Below, one piece after another: positions 8,583 to 17,930 of a stretch of 64,000 nucleotides of DNA (position 1 is the first letter of the stretch; every line of letters starts with the position of its first letter). The DNA comes from Oscillospiraceae bacterium (lineage in GTDB: Bacteria > Bacillota > Clostridia > Oscillospirales > Ruminococcaceae): assembly GCA_017468365.1 (NCBI GenBank), contig JAFUIS010000020.1, positions 1-64,000 of the forward strand. Direction: 5' to 3'. The notes under the pieces are model-generated. The model was given only the letters and a program-made list of their open reading frames with translations. It had not been told where the DNA came from and did not search any database. A program made the position numbers and the translations under genes.

Positions 8583-8645
8583 GAGGATTCGAACCCCGAC
8601 AAACAGAGTCAGAGTCTGCCGTGCTACCGTTACACAATAGGGCAA
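8571..8645 (-). tRNA. tRNA-Gln (anticodon CTG)
   Basis: The minus strand folds as a cloverleaf: acceptor TTGCCCT/GGGGCAA, anticodon stem GCAGA/TCTGT with loop CTCTGAC (anticodon CUG), T-arm GGGTTCGAATCC, and an encoded CCA. The length is 75 nt. Confidence 0.92.
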
Positions 8646-8730
8646 TATCTAACGTGCTTTACTATTATAGTAATATCCGGCGGTTTTGTCAATAGGATTT
8701 TGAAATTTTTTCAAAAAAATATTTTTTAAC

Positions 8731-8759
8731 TCGACAAACCGCACCATTGGCATTATAAT
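8731..8759 (+). promoter_or_regulatory. trxA promoter
   Basis: TCGACA (8731-8736), a 17-bp spacer, TATAAT (8754-8759). Confidence 0.6.
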
Positions 8760-8802
8760 TATTTTCATGGAAACAATATCTTTAAAAACGGAGGTACAAA
8801 AT

Positions 8803-9117
8803 ATGTCTGCTTTACATTTTTCCGCCGAAGAGTTCGGTGATGTCATCGCAAAAGGCCCCGCAATTGTTGACTTTTGGGCAACCTGGTGCGGTCCCTGCAA
8901 AATGATTGCACCCGTTATCGATCAGGTTGCGGAGGAACTTGAGGGCAAAATAACCGTCGGAAAAGTTGACGTTGACGAATGCCGCGAGGTTGCCTTGGAA
9001 TACGGAGTTATGTCCATTCCCACCGTTATTTATTTTAAAAACGGAGTTGAGGTAAAACGTTTTGTGGGAGTTCAGACCAAAGACAAACTTCTTGAGGCGG
9101 CAAACGAACTTGAATAA
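8803..9117 (+). CDS. trxA: Thioredoxin
   Basis: Small cytoplasmic disulfide reductase that recycles ribonucleotide reductase and peroxiredoxins. The 104-residue product has the canonical active site WCGPC (Cys29, Cys32), the buried Asp in VDFWATW, and the cis-Pro loop SIPTV. Length is standard. ATG 8803 is used because GGAGG lies eight bases upstream; the ATG at 8767 would only add a leader. The gene is monocistronic between a promoter and a terminator. No thioredoxin reductase gene is in the window. Confidence 0.96.
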   Translation: MSALHFSAEEFGDVIAKGPAIVDFWATWCGPCKMIAPVIDQVAEELEGKITVGKVDVDECREVALEYGVMSIPTVIYFKNGVEVKRFVGVQTKDKLLEAANELE

Positions 9118-9119
9118 AC

Positions 9120-9152
9120 AAAAAGCACACTTCTTTTTGAAGTGTGCTTTTT
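9120..9152. terminator. Intrinsic terminator after trxA
   Basis: AAAAAGCACACTTC and its complement flank a T5 loop; the hairpin ends in a T-run. It also lies at the end of the convergent small membrane-protein gene. Confidence 0.9.
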
Positions 9153-9155
9153 AAT

Positions 9156-9299
9156 TTATAAGCCGATATTCGCAAGAAACGTTCCTATGGCATAGCCAAA
9201 ACTATACATCAGAAGCAAAATTAAAAGAATCACACAAGCTTTTTTTATAAAAGTCTCGCCTTTTGTTCCTTTATTTAAAAATGCTTTCCATTTTTCCAT
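9156..9299 (-). CDS. Small single-pass membrane protein, 47 residues
   Basis: A short frame starting 14 bases after the rarA stop encodes a charged N-terminus (MEKWKAFLNKGTKGETF) followed by a hydrophobic segment of about 22 residues (ACVILLILLLMYSFGYAIGT) and a short tail. A weak AAAGGGA precedes the ATG. It ends just before a terminator, so it appears to be the last gene of glyA-rarA. I do not recognise the family. A hydrophobic segment of this quality next to a plausible start argues for a real gene, but the call rests on sequence alone. Confidence 0.5.
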   Translation of the reverse strand: MEKWKAFLNKGTKGETFIKKACVILLILLLMYSFGYAIGTFLANIGL

Positions 9300-9313
9300 T
9301 TTTGCTTTCCCTT

Positions 9314-10597
9314 TCAATCTTCCGCTTCCGCGATAAGCTTATCGCGGTAGGCTTTTGCCGCCTGTTCGGTTTTGTTATCGCCGAAGTGGTAATAGACTCT
9401 GCCTTTGAGGGTATCCGGAAGATACTGCTGTTTTACGTAATGATTTTTGTAATTATGGGCATATTTATACTTCGGGGGTTTATGTCCGCCGGCGGATTTT
9501 GGATGAACGTTAACGAGGTGTTCCGGGACCTCGCCGGAAAGTCCGTTTCGTACGTCTTCAAGGGCTTCGCCTATTGCCATTACTCCGCTGTTGGATTTTG
9601 GCGCGGTGCAAAGCAAAATGACAGCATCCGCAAGAGGAAGCTGGGCTTCCGGAAGTCCGAGCTGGAGGGCGGTATCGACGCAGGCTTTCACTATCGGAAT
9701 AGCCATTGGATAAGCGAGTCCCACGTCCTCACAGGCTATTGCAAGAAGGCGACGGCAGGGCGAAATTATATCGCCGGCATCTATGAATCTTGCGAGATAG
9801 TGAAGGGCGGCGTTTTCATCGGAGCCGCGGACGGATTTGTGGAAAGCGGAAAGGATTTCGAAATGGTCGTCCCCTTCTTTGTCATAGCGGTTGGAACTGC
9901 GCTGGGCGGCTGAATGAGCATCTTCGAGAAGAAGTTCCCTTTCACCGTGCTCATTTATCCTTGAACCGAGCCAGCAGGCTTCGAGAGCATTGAGAGCTTT
10001 TCGGGCGTCGCCGGAGCAATTGCAAGCGATGTGATGAATGACGCCGTCTTCGACTTTAAGCTTTGTTCCGTCATCGTGCTCAAGCTTTTCAATTGCGTGC
10101 TCAAGGGCGCGTTCTATTTCGGAAGGCTCGATGGGTTTGAATTCAAAGACGGTGCTTCGGCTTAAAATGGCGTTATAAACGTAAAAATAGGGATTTTCCG
10201 TAGTGGAAGCGATGAGGGTGACTCTTCCGTCCTCGATGAATTCAAGAAGGGTCTGCTGCTGTTTTTTGTTGAGATACTGGATCTCGTCAAGATAAAGGAG
10301 CACACCCTGAGCACCGTCGATTCCTGCAGTTTCGGCAAAGACTTCTTTTATATCCGCGGTCGAGCACGAAGTTCCGTTGAGGTGACAAAGCTTCTTTCCG
10401 GCAATCTTTGCAATTATGCGGGCAACGGTGGTTTTTCCCGTTCCGGAAGGACCGAAGAAAATAAGGTTTGGGATAACTCCGGAATCCGCAATTTTTCTGA
10501 GCAGTTTGCCTTCGCCGAGAAGATGCTGCTGACCGCAGACTTCGGATAATTCAGTTGGGCGGAGCCTGTCGGCAAGAGGTGCGGACATCGGTTTCAT
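9314..10597 (-). CDS. rarA: Replication-associated recombination protein RarA/MgsA
   Basis: AAA+ ATPase of the clamp-loader clade that acts at stalled replication forks. The 427-residue product has Walker A GPSGTGKTT at about residues 49-57, Walker B LYLDEIQYL at about 101-109, a sensor region TTENPYF, and the C-terminal MgsA domain with the HPKSAGGHKPPKYKYAHNY stretch. Length matches the family. It is 15 bases downstream of glyA on the same strand and is followed by a small membrane-protein gene, suggesting one operon. Confidence 0.93.
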   Translation of the reverse strand: MKPMSAPLADRLRPTELSEVCGQQHLLGEGKLLRKIADSGVIPNLIFFGPSGTGKTTVARIIAKIAGKKLCHLNGTSCSTADIKEVFAETAGIDGAQGVLLYLDEIQYLNKKQQQTLLEFIEDGRVTLIASTTENPYFYVYNAILSRSTVFEFKPIEPSEIERALEHAIEKLEHDDGTKLKVEDGVIHHIACNCSGDARKALNALEACWLGSRINEHGERELLLEDAHSAAQRSSNRYDKEGDDHFEILSAFHKSVRGSDENAALHYLARFIDAGDIISPCRRLLAIACEDVGLAYPMAIPIVKACVDTALQLGLPEAQLPLADAVILLCTAPKSNSGVMAIGEALEDVRNGLSGEVPEHLVNVHPKSAGGHKPPKYKYAHNYKNHYVKQQYLPDTLKGRVYYHFGDNKTEQAAKAYRDKLIAEAED

Positions 10598-10612
10598 CTC
10601 TTTTCTTTAGGT

Positions 10613-11866
10613 TTATTCGTAAAGCGGGAATTTTTTGCAAAGTTCGTTTACTTCTTTTTCAACTTCTTCTTTGGTATTTTCGTAATCGAAAGTAACTTTT
10701 GCGATAAGGTCTGCAATTTTTTTCATTTCTTCTGCGCCAAAGCCTCTGGTGGTTGCGGCGGGAGTTCCTATGCGAAGTCCGCTGGTAACAAAGGGAGAAG
10801 CGGGATCGCCGGGAATCATGTTTTTGTTTGCAGTGATGCAGACGGAATCAAGGCGTTTTTCAAGTTCTCTTCCGGAAACTCCGGTTTCGCGAAGGTCAAG
10901 CATCATAAGATGGTTATCGGTTCCGTCAGAAACAAGTTTTAAGCCTTTTTCTTTAAGCGCTTCGGCAAGGGCTTTTGCGTTTTCGACGATTTTATGCTGA
11001 TAATCCTTGAACTCGGGTTTGAGCGCTTCGCCGAAACAGACGGCTTTTGCGGCAATTATATGTTCAAGAGGACCGCCCTGGCAACCCGGGAAAACAGCTT
11101 TGTCGATGGCTTTTGCGTGTTCTTCCCTGCAAAGGATAAGTCCTCCGCGGGGACCTCTGAGGGTCTTATGGGTGGTGGTGGTTACAACGTCGGCATAAGG
11201 GACCGGGTTCATGTGTTCGCCTGCGGCAACAAGACCTGCAATATGGGCCATATCGACCATGAGGTATGCGCCGACTTCGTCACAGATCTCGCGGAATTTG
11301 GAAAAATCGATTGCTCTTGGATATGCAGAAGCGCCGGCAACGATAAGTTTCGGTTTGTTTTCCAGGGCGATCCTTCTTACTTCGTCGTAATCTATGAGCC
11401 CTGTTTTGGGGTTTACACCGTAAGAAACAAATTTATATGCTTTTCCGGAAAAGTTTACGGGGCTTCCGTGGGTGAGGTGACCGCCTTCGGAAAGATCCAT
11501 TCCCATTATAGTATCGCCGAATTCGACAAGGGCAAAATACGCGGCAAGGTTTGCCTGTGCGCCGGAGTGGGGCTGGACGTTTGCATGGTCCGCGCCGAAA
11601 AGTTTGCAGGCTCTTTCTCTTGCTATATTTTCAACTTCGTCCACAAAGTGGCATCCTCCGTAATATCTGTGGTCAGGGTAGCCTTCAGCATATTTATTGG
11701 TAAGAACACTGCCCATGGCTGCAAGAACAGCCGGAGAAACAAAGTTTTCAGAAGCTATAAGCTCAATATTTGCACGCTGACGACCGAGTTCTTTGTTCAT
11801 TGTTTTTGCCACTTCAGCGTCGTATTCATTTATAAGACCGATTGCGTCGGGCATGTCTTTATACAT
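10613..11866 (-). CDS. glyA: Serine hydroxymethyltransferase
   Basis: PLP enzyme that interconverts serine and glycine and loads one-carbon units on tetrahydrofolate. The 417-residue product contains the substrate and cofactor motifs [31 protein letters not shown] and the PLP-lysine box [14 protein letters not shown]. Length is typical for bacterial SHMT. It has a divergent promoter region shared with the lipid kinase gene and leads the glyA-rarA operon. Confidence 0.97.
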   Translation of the reverse strand: MYKDMPDAIGLINEYDAEVAKTMNKELGRQRANIELIASENFVSPAVLAAMGSVLTNKYAEGYPDHRYYGGCHFVDEVENIARERACKLFGADHANVQPHSGAQANLAAYFALVEFGDTIMGMDLSEGGHLTHGSPVNFSGKAYKFVSYGVNPKTGLIDYDEVRRIALENKPKLIVAGASAYPRAIDFSKFREICDEVGAYLMVDMAHIAGLVAAGEHMNPVPYADVVTTTTHKTLRGPRGGLILCREEHAKAIDKAVFPGCQGGPLEHIIAAKAVCFGEALKPEFKDYQHKIVENAKALAEALKEKGLKLVSDGTDNHLMMLDLRETGVSGRELEKRLDSVCITANKNMIPGDPASPFVTSGLRIGTPAATTRGFGAEEMKKIADLIAKVTFDYENTKEEVEKEVNELCKKFPLYE

Positions 11867-11904
11867 TTACTTCTTCCTTTCAAAATGTAATATACTAAAT
11901 TAAT

Positions 11905-11933
11905 ATTATAGTTTAAATTTGTCAAAAATACAA
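11905..11933 (-). promoter_or_regulatory. glyA promoter
   Basis: Minus strand TTGTAT (11933-11928), 17 bp, TATAAT (11910-11905). Confidence 0.6.
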
Positions 11934-11971
11934 TCTTTTACGAGGTTTTTTGATAATTATTTTCTTTTGGC

Positions 11972-12000
11972 TTTAAAGCGGTTTTGTTTTGTGTTATACT
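11972..12000 (+). promoter_or_regulatory. Lipid kinase promoter
   Basis: TTTAAA (11972-11977), 17 bp, TATACT (11995-12000), divergent from glyA. Confidence 0.55.
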
Positions 12001-12033
12001 TTGTTTATTACCCCGACGGAGGCGCAAAAAGTC

Positions 12034-12960
12034 ATGAATTACGTATTTATTATAAATCCCGCTGCGGGAAAAGGCGGAAAAGCGGAAGAAATCGCGAAAA
12101 ATATCCGCAATTTTTTTGCAGACCGCGAAGAAAATATTCATATCTATCTTTCAAAATGTCCCGGCGATGCTATCCGTTTTGGAAAAGAATACCCCATTGC
12201 AGAGGGTGAGGAAGTTTGTTTTGTTGCCTGCGGCGGCGACGGAACTTTTTTTGAAACAGTCAATGGTGCTTTCGGAAGACCCGGTGCAAGTTTTGCGGTC
12301 TATCCCAGCGGTTCGGGAAACGATTTTATAAAATCCGTAGGCGGGAAAGCCGAGGATTATCTTGACCTTGAAAAACTTGTGAACGGCGAAACAAAAATTT
12401 TTGACGCTATCGAATGCAACGGAAAAATATGTTCCAACGTTTGCAACATAGGTCTTGACTCGGTCATCTGTGACAGGATAAATTTTTACAAAACTCTTCC
12501 GGGAATTTCCGGTTCCATGGCTTACAACATTTCTGCGGCGGTAACTGTCGGCGGCGGAATTTTTAAAAGGCTTGGCATGCCCATGAAATACACCTTTGAC
12601 GACGGCGAAAGCGTTGAAGGAAGATTTATTCTTTCTGTATTCGGCAACGGAAAAATTTACGGCGGAGGATATCACCCCGTTCCGGAAGCAAAGCTTGATG
12701 ACGGACTTATGGATTTTTGCAGCATCACCGAAGTGGGCGTTCTTAAAATCGCAAAACTTATCGGCATTTATAAAAAAGGTGAACATGTCGGAAATCCGGT
12801 TTTTGACGGACTTATTAAAATGCGCCGCTGCACCGGAGCCAAAATCGAAAGTCCCGAGGACCTTACGGTTTGCATTGACGGAGAGATTTTTAAAAGCAAA
12901 TGCGTTGAAGTAAAAATGATACCCGCTTCTCTTCCCTTCCGCGTTCCGGCATTTGACTGA
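12034..12960 (+). CDS. YegS/DagK-type diacylglycerol or lipid kinase
   Basis: Diacylglycerol-kinase catalytic family; such enzymes return diacylglycerol to phosphatidic acid or phosphorylate other lipids. The 308-residue product starts with YVFIINPAAGKGGKAEE and has the nucleotide motif CGGDGTFFETVNG and the PSGSGNDF box. The start at 12034 is preferred because GACGGAGGCG precedes it; the frame also has an upstream ATG at 11989 that overlaps the promoter. The TGA lies one base before the ATG of the downstream DNA glycosylase, which is probably cotranscribed. The lipid substrate is not determined by sequence. Confidence 0.85.
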   Translation: MNYVFIINPAAGKGGKAEEIAKNIRNFFADREENIHIYLSKCPGDAIRFGKEYPIAEGEEVCFVACGGDGTFFETVNGAFGRPGASFAVYPSGSGNDFIKSVGGKAEDYLDLEKLVNGETKIFDAIECNGKICSNVCNIGLDSVICDRINFYKTLPGISGSMAYNISAAVTVGGGIFKRLGMPMKYTFDDGESVEGRFILSVFGNGKIYGGGYHPVPEAKLDDGLMDFCSITEVGVLKIAKLIGIYKKGEHVGNPVFDGLIKMRRCTGAKIESPEDLTVCIDGEIFKSKCVEVKMIPASLPFRVPAFD

Positions 12961-12961
12961 T

Positions 12962-13456
12962 ATGGAAAGCAAAAGAATAACACATGCATTCTGCCCGGTT
13001 TTTGACAGCGAAAGCCGGATACTTATTCTGGGAACAATGCCTTCGCCGAAAAGCAGAGAGCTTGGATTTTATTATTCCCACCCGCGAAACAGATTCTGGC
13101 CTGTTCTTGCGGAAATTTTCGGTGAGAAGATTCCGAAAACGCCGGAAGAAAAGGAAAATTTTGTTTTACGGCATAAAATCGCACTTTGGGACGTTCTTGC
13201 GGAATGTGACATTGAAGGAGCTTCGGATTCGAGCATAAAAAACGCGGTACCGAACGACATGAGCGTTATTTTTAAAAAAGCGGACATTCGGGCGGTTTTT
13301 ACCACCGGTGCCGCTGCGGCAAAGCTTTATAAAAAGCATATCGAACCGAAAACGGGAATTGAGGCCATTGCGCTTTCTTCCACAAGTCCCGCGAACGCAA
13401 AAACAGGTTTTGATAAACTTTGCGAAGAATATAAAAAGATTTTGGAATACGTATAA
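12962..13456 (+). CDS. DNA-deoxyinosine (hypoxanthine) glycosylase, UDG superfamily
   Basis: Base-excision repair enzyme expected to remove deaminated purine. The 164-residue product has the superfamily motif A in the form LILGTMPSPKSRE, an N-rich HPRNRFWPVL stretch, and the C-terminal SSTSPANA motif characteristic of the hypoxanthine-DNA glycosylase group. Length matches. A TTG at 12953 inside the kinase gene could also serve; neither start has a clear ribosome binding site, so translational coupling to the kinase is likely. A bidirectional terminator follows. Confidence 0.85.
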   Translation: MESKRITHAFCPVFDSESRILILGTMPSPKSRELGFYYSHPRNRFWPVLAEIFGEKIPKTPEEKENFVLRHKIALWDVLAECDIEGASDSSIKNAVPNDMSVIFKKADIRAVFTTGAAAAKLYKKHIEPKTGIEAIALSSTSPANAKTGFDKLCEEYKKILEYV

Positions 13457-13487
13457 AAAAATCCCGCTCGGATGAGCGGGATTTTTG
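13455..13487. terminator. Bidirectional intrinsic terminator
   Basis: ATCCCGCTC/GAGCGGGAT with a GGAT loop and T-runs both ways, between convergent genes. Confidence 0.9.
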
Positions 13488-13500
13488 TTTTTTGCATTTA

Positions 13501-14937
13501 TTAATATGCTTTGCCCCAATAGACCATTTTGGTTGCGGGTTTTCCGCAGACGGGACAGACGTCTTCGATGTGTTCCTGTTCGAAAGGAATGCAGCGGGAA
13601 GAAACTCCGGCGACATCTTTGAGTTTTTCTTCGCATTCGCGGTCACCGCACCACATGGATTTGATGAAGCAGTTGCCGCTGTTTGCGATTTTGATGAACT
13701 CGTCGAGGTCATGAGCGGTGAAAGTGCGGTTTTCGCGGTTTTCGAGAGCTCTTTCATAAAGGCCGTCGCGAACGAGCTGAAGGATCTCGGGAATCTTGGT
13801 TTCGAGTTCGTCGAGGGATACGAAATATTTTTCGCGGTTATCGCGGCGAACGAGAACGCACTGGTTGTTTGCGATATCGCGGGGTCCGATTTCAAGACGG
13901 AGCGGAACACCTTTCATTTCATATTCTGCGAATTTCCAGCCGGGGGTCTGCTCGCTGTCGTCGAGTTTTACGCGGCAGAATTTGGAAAGACGGTCTTTTA
14001 CTGCTTTTGCTGCGTCGAGAACGCCTTCTTTATGCTGCTGAGCGGGAACGATGACGACCTGGATAGGTGCGACGTCGGGCGGAAGAACAAGGCCGTTGTT
14101 ATCGCCGTGGGTCATGATGATAGCGCCGATAAGACGGGTGGAAACGCCCCAGGAAGTTTCGAAGGGGGTATGGAGCTGGTTATCGCGGCCGGTATACTGG
14201 ACTTCGAAAGCTTTTGCAAAGCCGTCGCCGAAGAAATGGGAAGTACCGGACTGGAGAGCCTTGCCGTCGTGCATCATTGCTTCGATGGTATAGGTTGCTT
14301 CTGCGCCGGCGAATTTTTCTTTTTCGGTTTTCTGGCCTTTGATCATCGGGATAGCGAAGTTCTTTTCGCAAACGTCCGCATAGATGTTGAGCATCTGTTC
14401 GGTTTCTGCGATAGCTTCTTCCGCGGTCTCATGCATGGTGTGGCCTTCCTGCCAGAGGAATTCCATGGAACGGAGGAAAGGACGGGTGGTCTTTTCCCAA
14501 CGAACTACGCTGCACCACTGGTTATAAAGTTTGGGAAGGTCGCGGTAAGATTTGATGACGTGTGCATAGTGGTCGCAGAAAAGGGTTTCGGAAGTAGGGC
14601 GAACGCACATTCTTTCCTGGAGCTGTTCGCCGCCGCCCATGGTTATCCATGCAACTTCGGGTGCGAATCCTTCGATATGGTCTTTTTCCTTCTGGAGAAG
14701 GCTTTCGGGAATGAACATGGGCATATATACGTTTTCGTGACCGGTTTCTTTGAAACGCGCATCAAAAAGTTTCTGGATATTTTCCCAGATTGCGTAGCCG
14801 TAAGGGCGGAGAACCATGCATCCGCGAACGCTGGAATAGTCAATGAGTTCCGCTTTTTTTACTACGTCGGTGTACCACTGAGCGAAGTCGTCCTCCATGG
14901 AGGTTATCGCTTCAACCATTTTTTTCTGGTCTGCCAT
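13501..14937 (-). CDS. proS: Proline--tRNA ligase, type 3 (archaeal/eukaryal-like)
   Basis: Class II synthetase that charges tRNA-Pro. The 478-residue product shows the motif 2 stretch [20 protein letters not shown], the type 3 consensus at the start ([16 protein letters not shown]), and a C-terminal zinc-binding domain with Cys pairs in [10 protein letters not shown] and VCPVCGK, ending in Tyr. It lacks the INS editing domain of the long bacterial form. Length and C-terminal Tyr are typical of type 3. It lies downstream of acpP on the same strand, 92 bases away. Confidence 0.96.
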   Translation of the reverse strand: MADQKKMVEAITSMEDDFAQWYTDVVKKAELIDYSSVRGCMVLRPYGYAIWENIQKLFDARFKETGHENVYMPMFIPESLLQKEKDHIEGFAPEVAWITMGGGEQLQERMCVRPTSETLFCDHYAHVIKSYRDLPKLYNQWCSVVRWEKTTRPFLRSMEFLWQEGHTMHETAEEAIAETEQMLNIYADVCEKNFAIPMIKGQKTEKEKFAGAEATYTIEAMMHDGKALQSGTSHFFGDGFAKAFEVQYTGRDNQLHTPFETSWGVSTRLIGAIIMTHGDNNGLVLPPDVAPIQVVIVPAQQHKEGVLDAAKAVKDRLSKFCRVKLDDSEQTPGWKFAEYEMKGVPLRLEIGPRDIANNQCVLVRRDNREKYFVSLDELETKIPEILQLVRDGLYERALENRENRTFTAHDLDEFIKIANSGNCFIKSMWCGDRECEEKLKDVAGVSSRCIPFEQEHIEDVCPVCGKPATKMVYWGKAY

Positions 14938-15029
14938 TTTTATAAAACTCCTTACTGTTTACAAACGAAAATAGCGGAACGAGCCGTTCCGCGATCTTCA
15001 ATGCAAATATTCTTTAAGTAATCGCTGAA

Positions 15030-15257
15030 TTAAAGGGAATTCTCGATGTAGGAAACTACGTCGCCTATGGTTTTGATTTTTTCAATATCTTCATCGGGGA
15101 TTTCTTTATCAAATTCATCTTCAAGAGACATTACGAAGTCGACAAGGTCGAGAGAATCTGCGCCAAAATCGGTTACGATATTGGATTCAAGAGTGATCTC
15201 TTCGGGATCGATTTCGAGCTGTTCGCTGAGAAGTTCTCTTACTTTTTCAAATACCAT
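15030..15257 (-). CDS. acpP: Acyl carrier protein
   Basis: Carries growing fatty acyl chains on a 4'-phosphopantetheine arm. The 75-residue acidic product has the attachment motif [10 protein letters not shown] with Ser35, and the usual helix II pattern VMSLEDEF. Length is standard. AGGAGGTATTTCC precedes the ATG. It is transcribed away from the fabD-like gene, with a strong promoter between them, and leads proS. Confidence 0.96.
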   Translation of the reverse strand: MVFEKVRELLSEQLEIDPEEITLESNIVTDFGADSLDLVDFVMSLEDEFDKEIPDEDIEKIKTIGDVVSYIENSL

Positions 15258-15318
15258 TGGAAATACCTCCTAATAATATAAAACAGACTTTTTGCTGTCT
15301 TTGTTTTTGCCTTTCATT

Positions 15319-15347
15319 ATCATATATAAAAGATTTTGAGTTGTCAA
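15319..15347 (-). promoter_or_regulatory. acpP promoter
   Basis: Minus strand TTGACA (15347-15342), 17 bp, TATGAT (15324-15319). Confidence 0.65.
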
Positions 15348-15389
15348 TGATTTTCTTGTAAATTTATTGATATAATAAGACGTTTTGGC

Positions 15390-15417
15390 TTGAAAACCCA
15401 AAAATTTATGGTATATT
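15390..15417 (+). promoter_or_regulatory. fabD-like promoter
   Basis: TTGAAA (15390-15395), 16 bp, TATATT (15412-15417). Confidence 0.5.
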
Positions 15418-15462
15418 AGTATTTGTATAATTCTGTACTTATTGATACGGAGGGTATTTATC

Positions 15463-16392
15463 TTGAAAAAAATCGCTTTTGTGTTCCCGGGATATGGCTG
15501 TTCCCATGCAGGAATGGGAAAAGGTATCTGTGAATATTCCGAAAAAACCGCCGAAATTTATGAAAAGGCTTCCGGCGTTCTCGGCGTTGATGCGGCGCTT
15601 CTTTCTTCCAAAGGAAAATCCGCCGAAGTTGCCGCGGAAGAAATTTCGTTCCAGCTTCAGCTTCTTCAGCAGCTTTCGCTTTTTGAGGCTGCAAAGGATA
15701 TCCTTCCCGCTCCCGAAGCTCTTATCGGTTACAGCGCGGGCGAAATCACCGCTATGACTGCCGGAAACGTTTTTACCGTTGAGGACGGCGTTTCGGTAGC
15801 AAACGCTTATCGTGACATGAGAAAAGCCGCTGCCGGCGCAGGAAAACTTGATTCTTACCGCCTTCGCAACGTAAAACACGAATTCGTAAGCCTTGTTTCC
15901 GACAAATGCTTTGCGGGATTTGTTCAGATGACCGCAGTTGAAGCTCCTGAGCAGACCGTTGTCATCGGCGACGAGGACGGACTTAAATCCGTTCTTACCG
16001 AACTTGCAAAACACAAGGTCGTTCCTTCCAAGCTTCGCGATTCTCTTCCGCTCCATTCCGTAATGGTATTCCCCTACGTTGCAAAACTTCAGGACGCCAT
16101 GAGAGATATTGCTCACAGTGATCTTTCCGTTCCCATGTATTCCACTTTATATGGCAAACGCATTGACGTTATGACTCTTCCGTCCGACTATTTTGCAAAG
16201 CAGCAGGTCAACGCGGTACGCTTCCACGAGGCGGTTTCTGCGGCGGTCAAGGACGAATTTGACACCTTTGTCATTCTGGGAAAAGACAAGGATCTTTTCA
16301 CTGCGGTCAAAAACATCGCCGGCGAGAGCAACGTTTTTATTGCGGACAGCGTTGACGATCTTAAAAAGATCGCGGACAAAATCAAGGAATGA
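15463..16392 (+). CDS. fabD: ACP S-malonyltransferase-like acyltransferase
   Basis: Acyltransferase fold that would move malonyl groups from CoA to ACP for fatty acid synthesis. The 309-residue product starts with the family motif IAFVFPGYGCSHAGMGKG and has the nucleophile elbow GYSAGEITAM (Ser91, with Tyr where His is usual) and a later LHS motif in SLPLHSVMVF that supplies the catalytic His. TTG 15463 is used since CGGAGGG lies upstream; the ATA-rich extension to 15442 lacks one. It is divergent from acpP, consistent with a lipid role, but no fabH, fabF or fabK is here. A specialised acyltransferase remains possible. Confidence 0.7.
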   Translation: MKKIAFVFPGYGCSHAGMGKGICEYSEKTAEIYEKASGVLGVDAALLSSKGKSAEVAAEEISFQLQLLQQLSLFEAAKDILPAPEALIGYSAGEITAMTAGNVFTVEDGVSVANAYRDMRKAAAGAGKLDSYRLRNVKHEFVSLVSDKCFAGFVQMTAVEAPEQTVVIGDEDGLKSVLTELAKHKVVPSKLRDSLPLHSVMVFPYVAKLQDAMRDIAHSDLSVPMYSTLYGKRIDVMTLPSDYFAKQQVNAVRFHEAVSAAVKDEFDTFVILGKDKDLFTAVKNIAGESNVFIADSVDDLKKIADKIKE

Positions 16393-16450
16393 TTTTAAAA
16401 CCGAACACCCTATAATAAATTCATAGCAGGATGAATTTTTCTGCAAACTG

Positions 16451-16507
16451 CCGTAACAGTTTTGCCGTACGTTTTTTTTAAACGAAAGCAAACTGTTGCG
16501 GTTTTTT
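16451..16507 (+). terminator. Intrinsic terminator after fabD-like gene
   Basis: CCGTAACAGTTT (16451-16462) pairs with AAACTGTTGCGG (16490-16501) with one G-U pair across a 27-base loop and is followed by six T. Confidence 0.65.
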
Positions 16508-16623
16508 GTCAGTTTATCAGATTTTTGTAAGAGGAGAGAAAAATCGGAACCAATAAAGGCTTTTAAAGGTTAAAATATTTTTTCATACGAACCCTTGCTT
16601 TTTGCATAACCTTTTTTAAAGGG

Positions 16624-17913
16624 GTGATAAAAACGCAGGGGATTTCTTTTTTTCTTGATTCGGTTTCAAAAATGGTCTGGGGACCGGCGACGCTTTTTGC
16701 CGTTTTGGGGACCGGGGCTTTTATTACCGCAGCGACGGGATTTTTTCCGATTCGCAGGGCGGGATTTATAACAAAGCACACCTTCGGAAAGATTTTTGAA
16801 AGCAAGGGTGCTTTTTCGGCAACGGCAACGGCTCTTGGTGCCACGGTTGGAACGGGAAATATCGTTGGAGTGGCTTCCGCCATTGCCATAGGCGGTGCAG
16901 GTGCGGTTTTCTGGATGTGGGTCGGGGCATTTTTTGGAATGATGCTCAAATTTTCAGAGGCGGCGCTGGCAGTAAAATATAAAGGCGGCGCAGACGTTTA
17001 TATTGAAAAGGCGTTTGGCGGAAAGAAGATTGCGGCGCTGTGGTGTGTTCTTTGCGTGATTTGTTCCTTTGGCGGCGGGAACATGGTGCAGAGCCATTTT
17101 GCCGCAAAGGTTTTCAGCGACTCTTTTGGAGTTGCTCCCTGGGTCATCGGCGCCGTTATTTCCGTTTGCGGAGCTTTTGTCATATTCTTTGGGGCAAGGG
17201 TCATAACGAGGTCCTCGGCGGTCCTGGTGCCGCTTATGGCGGCGATTTACGTCATTGGCTGCTTTGGGGTGCTTTTTGTTTTCAGGGAAAATATTATCAG
17301 CGCTTTCGGAAGTATTTTTTCTTCGGCTTTCGAGCCTTTGGCTCTTGGCGGCGGGATAAGCGGTATCCTTTTTTCGAACGCGATGAGAGTTGGAATTGCG
17401 AAAGGCACTTTTACGCACGAAGCGGGAATGGGTTCCGCTTCGCTTGCGCATGCAGAAAGCGGTGAAAAAGATCCGCTGATTCAGGGCTGCTGGGGAATAA
17501 TCGAAGTTTTTGTCGACACGATTTTTGTATGCACCCTTACGGCGCTGGTCATTCTTTCGGCCGGTGGAGATTTTTCGGAAAATTCCGCGGCAGAAATTTT
17601 TCACCGCTGCTTCGGTTTTTGGGGAGACGTTTTTCTTTCTGTTTCGATGTTTCTTTTTGCTTTGGCGGCAATCATCGGCTGGGGATTTTACGGTGAAAAG
17701 GCGCTTTTTCACCTTGCGAAAAGTAAAAAAGCCGCGTTTTTTTACAAGGCGGCATTTTGTACGGCGGCTTTTTGCGGAAGTTTCGGCGATATCGGATTAA
17801 TATGGAGTTTTACGGATATTTTTAACGGGCTGATGATTTTTCCGAACATCGGGGCTCTAATTTTTCTTTTTCCGGAGATTTTGAAGATAACAAAAAGCGG
17901 GAGCGCAGATTAG
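16624..17913 (+). CDS. Sodium:alanine symporter, AGCS family
   Basis: Na+-coupled amino acid importer in the cytoplasmic membrane. The 429-residue protein is strongly hydrophobic with about ten membrane segments and carries the family signatures GATVGTGNIVGVASAIAIGG and THEAGMGSASLAHA. It is slightly shorter than the usual 450-490 residues, mainly at the C-terminus. The start is GTG at 16624, close after TTTAAAGGG. It is followed by a terminator whose loop contains its stop codon. The amino acid carried (alanine or glycine) is a family-level inference. Confidence 0.9.
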   Translation: MIKTQGISFFLDSVSKMVWGPATLFAVLGTGAFITAATGFFPIRRAGFITKHTFGKIFESKGAFSATATALGATVGTGNIVGVASAIAIGGAGAVFWMWVGAFFGMMLKFSEAALAVKYKGGADVYIEKAFGGKKIAALWCVLCVICSFGGGNMVQSHFAAKVFSDSFGVAPWVIGAVISVCGAFVIFFGARVITRSSAVLVPLMAAIYVIGCFGVLFVFRENIISAFGSIFSSAFEPLALGGGISGILFSNAMRVGIAKGTFTHEAGMGSASLAHAESGEKDPLIQGCWGIIEVFVDTIFVCTLTALVILSAGGDFSENSAAEIFHRCFGFWGDVFLSVSMFLFALAAIIGWGFYGEKALFHLAKSKKAAFFYKAAFCTAAFCGSFGDIGLIWSFTDIFNGLMIFPNIGALIFLFPEILKITKSGSAD

Positions 17914-17930
17914 CGCTCCCGCAATTTTTT
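17891..17930. terminator. Bidirectional intrinsic terminator
   Basis: GCGGGAGCGC/GCGCTCCCGC with T-runs on both sides. The symporter stop codon lies in the loop and the WG-lipoprotein gene ends at its right edge. Confidence 0.88.

Noticed and set aside
8086..8640. Plus-strand frame through the 193-bp repeats and tRNA-Gln
   Set aside because: Its translation is the repeat unit and the tRNA antisense; it has no ribosome binding site and repeats itself with the DNA period.
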